Positions 28,301 to 34,471 of a DNA stretch of 64,000 nucleotides are shown here, in pieces. The notes under the pieces were generated by a model. That model was given only the letters and a program-made list of their open reading frames with translations. It searched no databases and was not told where the DNA came from. How positions within the stretch are numbered: the stretch's first letter is position 1; each line of letters begins with the position of its first letter. Made by a program: the position numbers and the translations under genes. The stretch comes from an uncultured Prevotellaceae bacterium (GTDB lineage: Bacteria > Bacteroidota > Bacteroidia > Bacteroidales > Bacteroidaceae), in assembly GCA_902774815.1 (NCBI GenBank), contig CACYJV010000001.1, positions 1-64,000 on the forward strand, read 5' to 3'.

Positions 28301-29919
28301 GTGTTCTTGGTCCAGTTGCAGTTGGCGGTGCCATCAGCCGTGAACACGATGGAGCCATCAGCCTTGAACACGCGCGAAGCACCCTCTCGCGAGCTGGCTC
28401 CGTCGAGTCCTTCTTCAAGCAGGTCGCCGTCCCAGTAGATGCGGAAATTATTGGTGAATCCGCCTGGGCCACCTGAGATGACCTTATCGCTCACACACGA
28501 AATAGTGCCCGACTGGCTGGAGTGTCCGATGGCACCCGGGTAGGCATTGGAAAAGTTGCCGCAGAGGGCACGTCCGTCGTCGTCAGTCGACTGCAGTCGG
28601 TAGTAGATCTTCGACGTTGTAGCGTCACGATAGTTCATAGCGGGTTCATCCTCATTGCAGGCGAAAATCTCCTGCCCGTGACGATAGGGATCGAAGTCGG
28701 AGCAATGCTGGGCGTCGCCGTGTCCGAGTCCGGTTGTGGAGAGGCCCTTGCCATTGTCGTCGATGACCATTGAGCCGAAGCATATCTCGTCGCGACCATC
28801 CCAGTCGACATCGGCAATTCCGTAGTTATGATAGCCGTTGCCGTACCAAGGATCGCTCCAGCCATTGTTGTTGAGCCACTCCCAATAGAGGGTCAGCTGA
28901 TGGGTGGCGGGATTGACGCTGAAGGCCTTCATGTGGTGCTTTGTGTAGCAGCCGCGCCCGAGGAAGATGAACGGATGGCGACCATCGAGGAAGGGTGCTC
29001 CGAAGTAGTGCTTGGTGGAGCGATGCCCGTAGCCGTCGCCCCAGTCGTTGGCATTGCCGCGGGGCAGTGGATAGGTCATCCACAAGGCCCCGTTTGCACC
29101 TATGGGGTAAGGTTTGCCGGTTGCGCCCTCGAGATAGAGCAGATACTCGGCACCCGTGTTGGTATAGGTCATGTTGGCCGTCTGAGTGACGGTGTTGCGT
29201 GTGTTGACGCTCATGTTGCCGATGTTCTGCGTCGTGCCGTCGGCATAGTGAATGATCATGTTGTCGGCACCACGCATAAGCACTTCGGCCTTCCCGTCGC
29301 CGTCCCAGTCGTAGCCCACGGCATCGTACTGCTCGTCAGGACCGCTCACCATGTTAGGTCCGAGGTCGATGTACCACAGGCGCTCGCCCTTGATTGTGTA
29401 GCACTCGATGTGATTGTAGGCAGAGTCGTTGGCTACGGAACTGCCGTCGGGCGAATAGTTGCGCTTGACCAGGAACTCAGAGACGCCATCGCCATCGACG
29501 TCGGCCAACGCGATGTCGTTGATGTTGTAGTCGTTGGTGATGTTGGTGCCACGACGCGAGTAGATGGGCTTCACGGCAAACTGGATGTACTGCTGGTTAA
29601 GGCGCACCACCGTTGCACACTTCTCCTGTTCAACACCATTGACGACGGCAGCCACCTGATACTTCGAGCCGCTCCTGCCGGCCGCGTCGAGATAGCAGGA
29701 CACACTGAGGGGCTTGTCGTTCACCTTGGTTCCATCGCGATAGAGGTTGAACTCGGTGCCATAGTACTCTTCGCCGAAGAGTCGCCAACTGACGAAGCTG
29801 CCACTACCCGACTGGGCAGGAATGGCCACAAGACCTCGGTCAAGAATGTCGGTCGTACGCTGTGCGCTTATGCCCAGAGAGCCCAGGAGCACAAGCATTG
29901 TCATGAAGATTTTTTTCAT
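25375..29919 (-). CDS. Giant rhamnogalacturonan lyase (PL11) with autotransporter-like repeats and T9SS-like tail
   Basis: The 1514-residue secreted protein starts with a signal peptide (MKKIFMTMLVLLGSLGISAQ at 29919; the frame stays open upstream but overlaps the CE12 gene and lacks an export signal). Residues about 22-615 match family 11 lyases, which cut rhamnogalacturonan I by beta-elimination: DILDRGLVAIPAQ, ADVDGDGVSEFLVKRNYSPDG, YDWDGDGKAEVLMRG and GDILGDWREEIIARTSD, with many Asp-rich calcium sites. About 640-1440 is repetitive beta-helix-like sequence with passenger-type repeats (LVKRGTGTLNIKTENSYTGG, FQKIGTGKMTVKG). The end, VYNAKGQLVRKN ... GIYFVRGRKIVVK, resembles the C-terminal sorting signal used by Bacteroidota type IX secretion. 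It is probably exported and surface-anchored. Confidence 0.88.
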   Translation of the reverse strand: MKKIFMTMLVLLGSLGISAQRTTDILDRGLVAIPAQSGSGSFVSWRLFGEEYYGTEFNLYRDGTKVNDKPLSVSCYLDAAGRSGSKYQVAAVVNGVEQEKCATVVRLNQQYIQFAVKPIYSRRGTNITNDYNINDIALADVDGDGVSEFLVKRNYSPDGSSVANDSAYNHIECYTIKGERLWYIDLGPNMVSGPDEQYDAVGYDWDGDGKAEVLMRGADNMIIHYADGTTQNIGNMSVNTRNTVTQTANMTYTNTGAEYLLYLEGATGKPYPIGANGALWMTYPLPRGNANDWGDGYGHRSTKHYFGAPFLDGRHPFIFLGRGCYTKHHMKAFSVNPATHQLTLYWEWLNNNGWSDPWYGNGYHNYGIADVDWDGRDEICFGSMVIDDNGKGLSTTGLGHGDAQHCSDFDPYRHGQEIFACNEDEPAMNYRDATTSKIYYRLQSTDDDGRALCGNFSNAYPGAIGHSSQSGTISCVSDKVISGGPGGFTNNFRIYWDGDLLEEGLDGASSREGASRVFKADGSIVFTADGTANCNWTKNTPSATGDILGDWREEIIARTSDNKYIRVYTTNIPTQYRNYTLWHDHQYRQGMVWESVGYNQPPHASYFIGELEGITVAPPPLTMTGRTEIANGGSITSANDGQHVIVCETNNTEISVADGAKPFVATFNVPSWVQGTNSNNTSGNPLINYVYYSCNVKGGAFAGDMRLVKQGDGILTLPAVEQNYTGNTDVWAGVLNFDGKLLHSSLWLNRFAELNSDGGQFRSIKMDYDSKLRPGGADKAGSITTDTLKLGFGARVVFDVFSEGMTADQLNANLLTIETKNWQYGPKYMEPVFEFVAHKGANAEIALGRYLIGNIAKVEGDLTKVNVTGLGNTHKAQLVLEDGKLYLQVEGLRDPGTVYWNGTESGTWNLGVDENFVGADGESADVFVSGDKVFFTDDAQQFNVTLAGELEADSIIVDNTKPYVFSGNGSIVGKSVLVKRGTGTLNIKTENSYTGGTRISGGAVIISTLSNSTKATGSLGGVGTSNLKFVMENGGELRTSTAVTQGSFMRMESALGGVIQNSADFIIDKAVSGTKLTKKGGGWMKLNVANPTLDTLAIAAGTVQCINANVPAKNVVYQGGSLRENTGTSYAVNVPKGKSGSWYMANRSTYSNKITGEGTLTIYCVTEKGTNYYATRTPVQCNFTDFAGTIKPTSSLDDPALLRFTLNTAGGCPNGTFDIASGVEVQNSGKTFTIGKVTGSGNLGGSCTFSNGSSVGANTWRVGNDENFTFDGKVTSNALFQKIGTGKMTVKGVWSTTGNVAVKEGELGISSSASLGTGSLTVDQGAVLSGVTTSFGTLKNSAYTINGTLQVGSNKTSTSGVMNVDNKNVVFNANSTYVVGAVRCASSVNNGCTSLRGINRLTMNGTIKVFLSNSHSLAEGDSIRIFEATSFAGSPKFDLPVIGSGLGWDTSRISEGLLFVVVDLGIEGLFNNDQDGQPVDVYNAKGQLVRKNASSLQGLSRGIYFVRGRKIVVK

Positions 29920-29960
29920 TTTCAAGTATCTGTTTAGTTGTTTAATCAAGATTGATTTGG

Positions 29961-30036
29961 CAAAAGTACGAAAAAAATTACATATTCGTGTCGTTTTGCC
30001 ACTTTTTAACACGCACGCGTTTTTAACACGCACGCG
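29961..30036 (-). promoter_or_regulatory. PL11 promoter with two abutting 17-bp direct repeats upstream
   Basis: The minus strand has a TACTTTTG -7 element at 29968-29961, with no clear -33 TTTG. At 30003-30019 and 30020-30036 the same 17 bases, TTTTTAACACGCACGCG, occur twice in direct contact, about 40-80 bp upstream of the expected transcription start. A weak -33 with upstream direct repeats is the usual arrangement for an AraC-type activator. Confidence 0.5.
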
Positions 30037-30049
30037 CGAAAACTGATTA

Positions 30050-30079
30050 GATGCGACGTCGTTTGGGAGACGGCGCATC
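30050..30079 (-). terminator. Hairpin after the CE12 gene
   Basis: GATGCG with GTC pairs with GAC and GCGCATC across a short loop, 36 bp after the CE12 stop. No strong T-run follows, so it may only attenuate read-through into the PL11 promoter. Confidence 0.35.
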
Positions 30080-30115
30080 CCAACATGAACAAAGAGATGA
30101 TGAGGAAGTGGGACT

Positions 30116-31345
30116 TCAGTTGCCGTCGGGCTTGCGAAGCTCATAGAGGTGGGAGTCGGGCCAAAGGAAACTCTCAGCGGCATCAGGTACGGCTGCCGAG
30201 AACCCTGTCCAGTCAGGCCGCACATGATCAGCCAGCGGGAGTGCCAGCTCCTTCATGCCCTGCACCACCATCTTGGCCACCTCGTAGGCTCCATAGGGAT
30301 TGAAGTGGGTATTGTCGGCCAGCGGTTTCGTCTGCCCGGGGAAGGTGTTGGCGGCATAGTGGACGAGTGCCTGCTTGGAGCCTTCGTAGCCGAGCGTCTC
30401 GAAGAAGGTGCGCGTCATGTCGTGAAGTTCTATGACGGGAACATTCTCGCGGCGGGCCACCTCGCGCATGGCGTCAGGATAGTCGCCGTGAGTCTCAACG
30501 ATGTGCTGGCCGCTATTGTCGAAGGCACGGCGCTGTGTGGGCGTACAGAACAGGATGGTGGCTTGCTTCTGGCGTACACCATCAATGAATCGTTTCAGGG
30601 CATAGGCGAAGTTGTAATAGGCTCCTGCACCAGCCGAGCGTTCCTTCTGGTCGTTGTGCCCGAACTCGCACACCACGTAGTCGCCCTTGCGGATCGTGGA
30701 GAGTATCTTGTCGAAGCGACGCTGAGCAAGGAACGAGTTGGCCGTCAGCCCACTCTCGGCATAGTTGGCCACGCTGACCTCGGCATCGAACCATCGGGGT
30801 ATCATCTGTCCCCACGATGCCCAGGGTTCATATTCCTGGTCGACAACTGTGGAATTGCCGCAGAGGTAGAGTGTCGTAGCGGTGGTGTCGCGCTCAATGA
30901 GCACACGGCTCACCAACGGGCAGGCACCGCAGAATTCCAACGTCAGCGAGTCGTCCCAGTTGACGTAGTAGCGCTCGCGATCCTTGATGCGGATGGAATC
31001 ACAGGGTGATTGACCATTGCCCGATTGGCTGTTGACCTCTTCAGTGGGATAGATGTAGGGCGATCGCTTGTTGACCACAAAGGTGAGCGTCTTTGTCTGG
31101 CCTTTCTTCGTCGGCTGGGGCTCGAAGAACAAGCGGCGTGACTCGGCCCTGACGGCTGTCTCACCAGCTTTCTTGCGGCTTCCAATGGTCACACTGACGC
31201 GATAGTTGCCGTCGGGCACCTTCACGGAGTAGCGGAAGGGCTGGCCTTGCGGCTGGCGGCTCAGGTCGACATCGAACGACTGGGCGTTGGCCACAAGCGT
31301 GACCAGAAGCATCAAGCCCGTCAACAGGATATTTCTTTTCATCAT
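30116..31345 (-). CDS. Rhamnogalacturonan acetylesterase, CE12 family
   Basis: The 409-residue secreted protein (signal peptide ending LVANAQ) removes acetyl groups from rhamnogalacturonan I so that lyases can reach the backbone. Residues about 25-130 form an N-terminal beta domain typical of secreted CE12 enzymes. The SGNH catalytic domain follows with YLCGNSTVVDQEYEPWASWG (about 160, nucleophile serine), VCEFGHNDQ (about 227, oxyanion asparagine) and DNTHFNPYGA (about 344, Asp/His pair). It lies 24 bp downstream of the GH28 gene, evidently cotranscribed with it. The PL11 gene behind it has an additional promoter. Confidence 0.92.
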   Translation of the reverse strand: MMKRNILLTGLMLLVTLVANAQSFDVDLSRQPQGQPFRYSVKVPDGNYRVSVTIGSRKKAGETAVRAESRRLFFEPQPTKKGQTKTLTFVVNKRSPYIYPTEEVNSQSGNGQSPCDSIRIKDRERYYVNWDDSLTLEFCGACPLVSRVLIERDTTATTLYLCGNSTVVDQEYEPWASWGQMIPRWFDAEVSVANYAESGLTANSFLAQRRFDKILSTIRKGDYVVCEFGHNDQKERSAGAGAYYNFAYALKRFIDGVRQKQATILFCTPTQRRAFDNSGQHIVETHGDYPDAMREVARRENVPVIELHDMTRTFFETLGYEGSKQALVHYAANTFPGQTKPLADNTHFNPYGAYEVAKMVVQGMKELALPLADHVRPDWTGFSAAVPDAAESFLWPDSHLYELRKPDGN

Positions 31346-31369
31346 GGTTCGTTGTGCTTATTTGATTAT

Positions 31370-32728
31370 CTATTTCGCCTCGCCGTTGATCTTGACATTC
31401 TTCACCGTAGTGTTCTCAATCAACGCACCATCGAAAGCTCCACGCTCATCGCTGACGTCAATGTCCTCGAAGGTGAAGTTGCGGAGGCGATACTTATCGC
31501 TCGTGCCCACGTCGAAGAAGTTGCGGCACTTCATACGGATGTTCTTCATCGTTATGTCGTTGCACTCCGAAAGTGGCATGTCGGGGCGGTCGCCAGGCTG
31601 GAAGAACTGCGTCCAGGGGCGCACGACGAGGAAGCTGCCCGTGCGGCCCGTCACGTCGCTGACGCTGACGTACTCGTAGTGCTGGGGCGTATCGGGACGC
31701 ATCTTCAGCCAGAGCACGCGGTTGGCATCATCGGCATGACAGTTGCGCAGGACTACGTTGCGGTCGTGGAGCGACTCGCTGCCCAGCGTCAGACAGCCAT
31801 GAACACGGCCGTAGTGGCACCGTTCGATGAGGATGCGCTCGCAGGGGCCGTTCTCGGGCATCTGGTCGGCCCATGTGCCCTTGCCGCCCTTCAGCACAAC
31901 GGCATCGTCGCACACATGCATATAACACCCTCTGACGACAATGTCGCTGCAGACATCCAAGTCAATGGCATCCGAGCTGGGTGCACCGTGCTCACGGCCG
32001 GCGAAGTCGAACACGCCGCCTGTCGGTGCATAAATAAAGCAGTCAAGATAGCGAACGCGCTCGCAGCGGTAGAGATGGTTGGTCCAGAAGGGCGAGTTGA
32101 TGGTGCGCACACCCTGTACGGTGACGTTGCGCGAATTGGAGATGTAAACAAGACGGGGCCGCTGGGCATCCTTGTTTGTGCACTGGGGATTCCACTCGCG
32201 CCTGATCCAGAACTCCTGCCAGTAGGCCCTGCCGTTGCCGTCGATGGTGCCTGGACCTACGATTGTGAAACCGTCGAGCCCGTCGGCATTGACCAGTGCG
32301 GGAAAATAGCGGCAGGTCTGCCCTTCAATGCGCGTCTCGCACACGGGGAAGTCGCTGATGCGATCGCTACCCTTCAGCCGTGCGCCTTGCTTGAGCCACA
32401 GATGGGTACCCTGACGGAAGTGGAGTGCACCACTGAGGAAGACGCCTTCGGGCATCACCACCACGCCCCCACCCTGCTTGGCAGCCAGGTCGATGACGTG
32501 CTGCAGCTGCTGTGTCTGGATGCGCAGCGAGTCATTGGCCACCACGCCATAATCAGTCACCAGGTACTGGCGTCCAAGCGTCTCCACGCTGACGCGTGTC
32601 GTGTCCATGAACCAAGCTTCCATAGGCGTTCCGTCGGGCCATGTGGGAGCTGGCTGCTGCCGTTTCTTCGCCTGCAGGCTCAAAGTGAGTGTCAGGAGCA
32701 GGCATAGTATTGAGAGGATTCGTTTCAT
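31370..32728 (-). CDS. Glycoside hydrolase family 28 (polygalacturonase-like)
   Basis: The 452-residue secreted enzyme has a signal peptide at 32728 (MKRILSILCLLLTLTLSLQA). It has the right-handed beta-helix pattern of GH28 with the active-site blocks SSDAIDLD and VCDDAVVLKGG (about 263-278, catalytic aspartates), VHGCLTLGSE in place of the usual GHG loop, and WLKMRP in place of RIK. GH28 enzymes hydrolyse galacturonan or rhamnogalacturonan; the changed motifs suggest a branch other than plain endo-polygalacturonases, such as an exo-acting or rhamnogalacturonan-specific one. It is the first gene of the pectin run, with a promoter at 32776-32806. Confidence 0.87.
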   Translation of the reverse strand: MKRILSILCLLLTLTLSLQAKKRQQPAPTWPDGTPMEAWFMDTTRVSVETLGRQYLVTDYGVVANDSLRIQTQQLQHVIDLAAKQGGGVVVMPEGVFLSGALHFRQGTHLWLKQGARLKGSDRISDFPVCETRIEGQTCRYFPALVNADGLDGFTIVGPGTIDGNGRAYWQEFWIRREWNPQCTNKDAQRPRLVYISNSRNVTVQGVRTINSPFWTNHLYRCERVRYLDCFIYAPTGGVFDFAGREHGAPSSDAIDLDVCSDIVVRGCYMHVCDDAVVLKGGKGTWADQMPENGPCERILIERCHYGRVHGCLTLGSESLHDRNVVLRNCHADDANRVLWLKMRPDTPQHYEYVSVSDVTGRTGSFLVVRPWTQFFQPGDRPDMPLSECNDITMKNIRMKCRNFFDVGTSDKYRLRNFTFEDIDVSDERGAFDGALIENTTVKNVKINGEAK

Positions 32729-32775
32729 ATATTGGTTAGCAAAAAGAGGTTCAGCATGTTCGTTACTTTCTGATG

Positions 32776-32806
32776 CAAAATTACGAAATAAATTTGAATC
32801 CACAAA
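32776..32806 (-). promoter_or_regulatory. Promoter of the pectin gene run (GH28)
   Basis: The minus strand reads TTTG (32806-32803), 19 bp, then TAATTTTG (32783-32776). This is a near-ideal Bacteroidota promoter about 48 bp ahead of the GH28 start. Confidence 0.65.
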
Positions 32807-32953
32807 ATCTGGGGGTTCGCTGCTCGTGAAAATCTGTTAAAGGAGCGGGATTGATTTGTTAATAAATGTTGGTTCACTGATTGTCAGTCTGTTAGCAAAT
32901 GATTCTTCAGGAAGTTTACCTGAATAATTGGAACACGTTCCTGAAGGTATAGG

Positions 32954-33076
32954 CCGAACGAACAGTTGAACAGTTATTTTCCGTGAGAGTGTAAAGAGGA
33001 TTAATAATTATATATATATATAATTATTAATAGCCTTGTTCGCACACACAAAAAAACTGTTCAACTGTTCGTTCGG
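32954..33076. repeat. Nested palindromic element (22-bp perfect inverted ends)
   Basis: CCGAACGAACAGTTGAACAG plus TT at 32954-32975 is the exact reverse complement of 33055-33076. Centred between them, 33001-33030 is a 30-bp perfect AT palindrome (TTAATAATTATATAT and its mirror). Outside the arms, CTTCAGGAA (about 32908) and TTCCTGAAG (about 32938) form a further small inverted repeat. There is no open frame of note. It could be a MITE-like non-autonomous element or a cruciform regulatory site. The rest of the gap, 32807-33194, shows nothing else recognisable. Confidence 0.75.
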
Positions 33077-33194
33077 GGTATCCAACGTTTTTCTTGACAT
33101 TTTTCTAACTGGGAAAGTTTTCTATATGTACTGATATAGTTGACTTCATACAATACGTTGGCAAAACATACATAGCGAATAATCAGCACAAACT

Positions 33195-33420
33195 TATGCC
33201 TTACATGCGTAAAAGGCATGATTACTATATATAGAGATATGCTTTCTACAGGGTTTGGAGCTATGCTCTGCGGGGCATAAACGATGCCTTCAGGGCACAA
33301 AAAGCAATGCTATGTACGGCTCACGATAATGTCTTCAGGGCTCAAAAGGATGCCATAAACGGCTCAAAAATGACGCCATCAAAACACGAAACAAATACTA
33401 TGCACGGCACAAAGGCACCC
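33195..33420. repeat. Array C: diverged about 22-bp repeat units (ATG-core)
   Basis: NATG cores occur at 33195, 33217, 33238, 33262, 33283, 33306, 33328, 33349 and 33369, with steps of 20-24 bp and a mean near 22. Units such as AAAGCAATGCTATGTACGGC (33302 on) show the same AAAGCAATG core as arrays A and B. Typical tails are CAGGGCTCAAAA and TACGGCTCA. Its last units overlap the 3' end of the SDR gene. It is less regular than the other two arrays and may be an older member. Confidence 0.65.
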
Positions 33421-34273
33421 TCCGCCACAAACAACGGGGAAGCAGTCGCCAACCAGCAACCAGGCAGTGATAACGCCAATCGACTATACTGACGTGACGC
33501 TTTTTCTCAATAGCCTTAACTATCTGTTGGGCAACCATTTGCGGCTTCAGCTTCAATGGATAGTTCTGCCCGTCAATGAGAGCCGTATCGACGAAACCAG
33601 GACGAATATCGGTAATGCTGATGCCGAGTCGAAGGTTGGTCGAGAGCTGTTCGAGGGCTTCAAGATAGGTATTCTGGAAAGCTTTCGTGGCACTATAGGA
33701 GGGTGCGGGACCAAGTCCTTTCGTACCGGCAATCGACGAAATGGCAACGATATGACCGCCCTTAACCGAAGAAGAATCGGAACTTCTTGGCGAAGAATCA
33801 TTTTTACTGTTATTTGAGAAATTATCAAGATTATTTGACGGGAAAACAGAATTTTCCGACGATTCTTCGTTCAATTTCTCGTCGTTTAAGCCACGAAAAT
33901 AGCGAAAAGCAGCATCAATCATGCGCGTAAATCCCACTCCGTTGGTCATTACGGTTCGTAACTCGAGATCGGCATCGAGGGCCACATTCTGCCACCCAAT
34001 GCCCGACGAGTGGACATAGACGTCCATTCCGCCAAGCTTACGGACAAGCGTCAGCAAACGTCCTGCAGCATCTTCGCTCGTCACATCAATCTGTTCAGCA
34101 ACAGCCTGTTGCGGAAATTCACTGCACAACTCGTCCAAGGGCTCCTTACGCCTTGCCGCTACACCTACGCGCCAGCCTTTCCGGAGCAACTGACGGGCAA
34201 CCTCACGGCCCATTCCTGACGACGCACCCATGACGACAACACGTCCTTTCAATTCGTAACTTTCAGTTTTCAT
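33398..34273 (-). CDS. Short-chain dehydrogenase/reductase with a low-complexity insert
   Basis: The 291-residue cytoplasmic oxidoreductase has the NAD(P) Rossmann motif VVMGASSGMGREVA (about 12-25), the catalytic serine in VAISSIAGTKG and the YSATK active site (Tyr and Lys). The family reduces or oxidises small alcohols and ketones; the substrate is unknown. Between FRYFRG and GGHIVAIS about 42 residues of Ser/Asn-rich sequence (ENSVFPSNNLDNFSNNSKND) have been inserted, encoded by AT-rich DNA with internal palindromes. A TAAATTTG -7 element lies 4 bp before the ATG, so the message is probably leaderless. The 3' end runs into array C. Confidence 0.82.
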   Translation of the reverse strand: MKTESYELKGRVVVMGASSGMGREVARQLLRKGWRVGVAARRKEPLDELCSEFPQQAVAEQIDVTSEDAAGRLLTLVRKLGGMDVYVHSSGIGWQNVALDADLELRTVMTNGVGFTRMIDAAFRYFRGLNDEKLNEESSENSVFPSNNLDNFSNNSKNDSSPRSSDSSSVKGGHIVAISSIAGTKGLGPAPSYSATKAFQNTYLEALEQLSTNLRLGISITDIRPGFVDTALIDGQNYPLKLKPQMVAQQIVKAIEKKRHVSIVDWRYHCLVAGWRLLPRCLWRRVPLCRA

Positions 34274-34277
34274 GCCA

Positions 34278-34285
34278 CAAATTTA
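34278..34285 (-). promoter_or_regulatory. Candidate -7 element of the SDR gene
   Basis: TAAATTTG on the minus strand ends 5 bp before the ATG at 34273. No good -33 match is seen at the expected distance. Confidence 0.4.
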
Positions 34286-34325
34286 CGATTTTCTGCCCAT
34301 AAAGTGAAGTTTTTTGCACGAAATG

Positions 34326-34356
34326 TTGCCGTTTCGAAGAAAAAATTCTATCTTTG
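34326..34356 (+). promoter_or_regulatory. Promoter of the sppA-lpxK-punA-thiL operon
   Basis: TTG (34326-34328), 20 bp, then TATCTTTG (34349-34356). The leader to sppA is about 110 bases. Confidence 0.65.
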
Positions 34357-34471
34357 CAATCTATTATGGGTGTTTTTCCGACTGCGAAAGCACCGTTTGA
34401 AAGCTTTGCTAATTCGTAACAATTTATAGCTTAAAAGAAACAAATTATAACTTAATAAGAAAAGAACGCAT

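Noticed and set aside
29920-30225. Upstream extension of the PL11 gene by about 100 codons
   Set aside because: The extension overlaps the CE12 gene and the promoter, has no signal peptide, and homology begins at the export signal at 29919.
32954-33076. Insertion sequence
   Set aside because: The inverted ends are perfect, but the 79-bp interior cannot encode a transposase and no target-site duplication is obvious, so only a non-coding element is reported.
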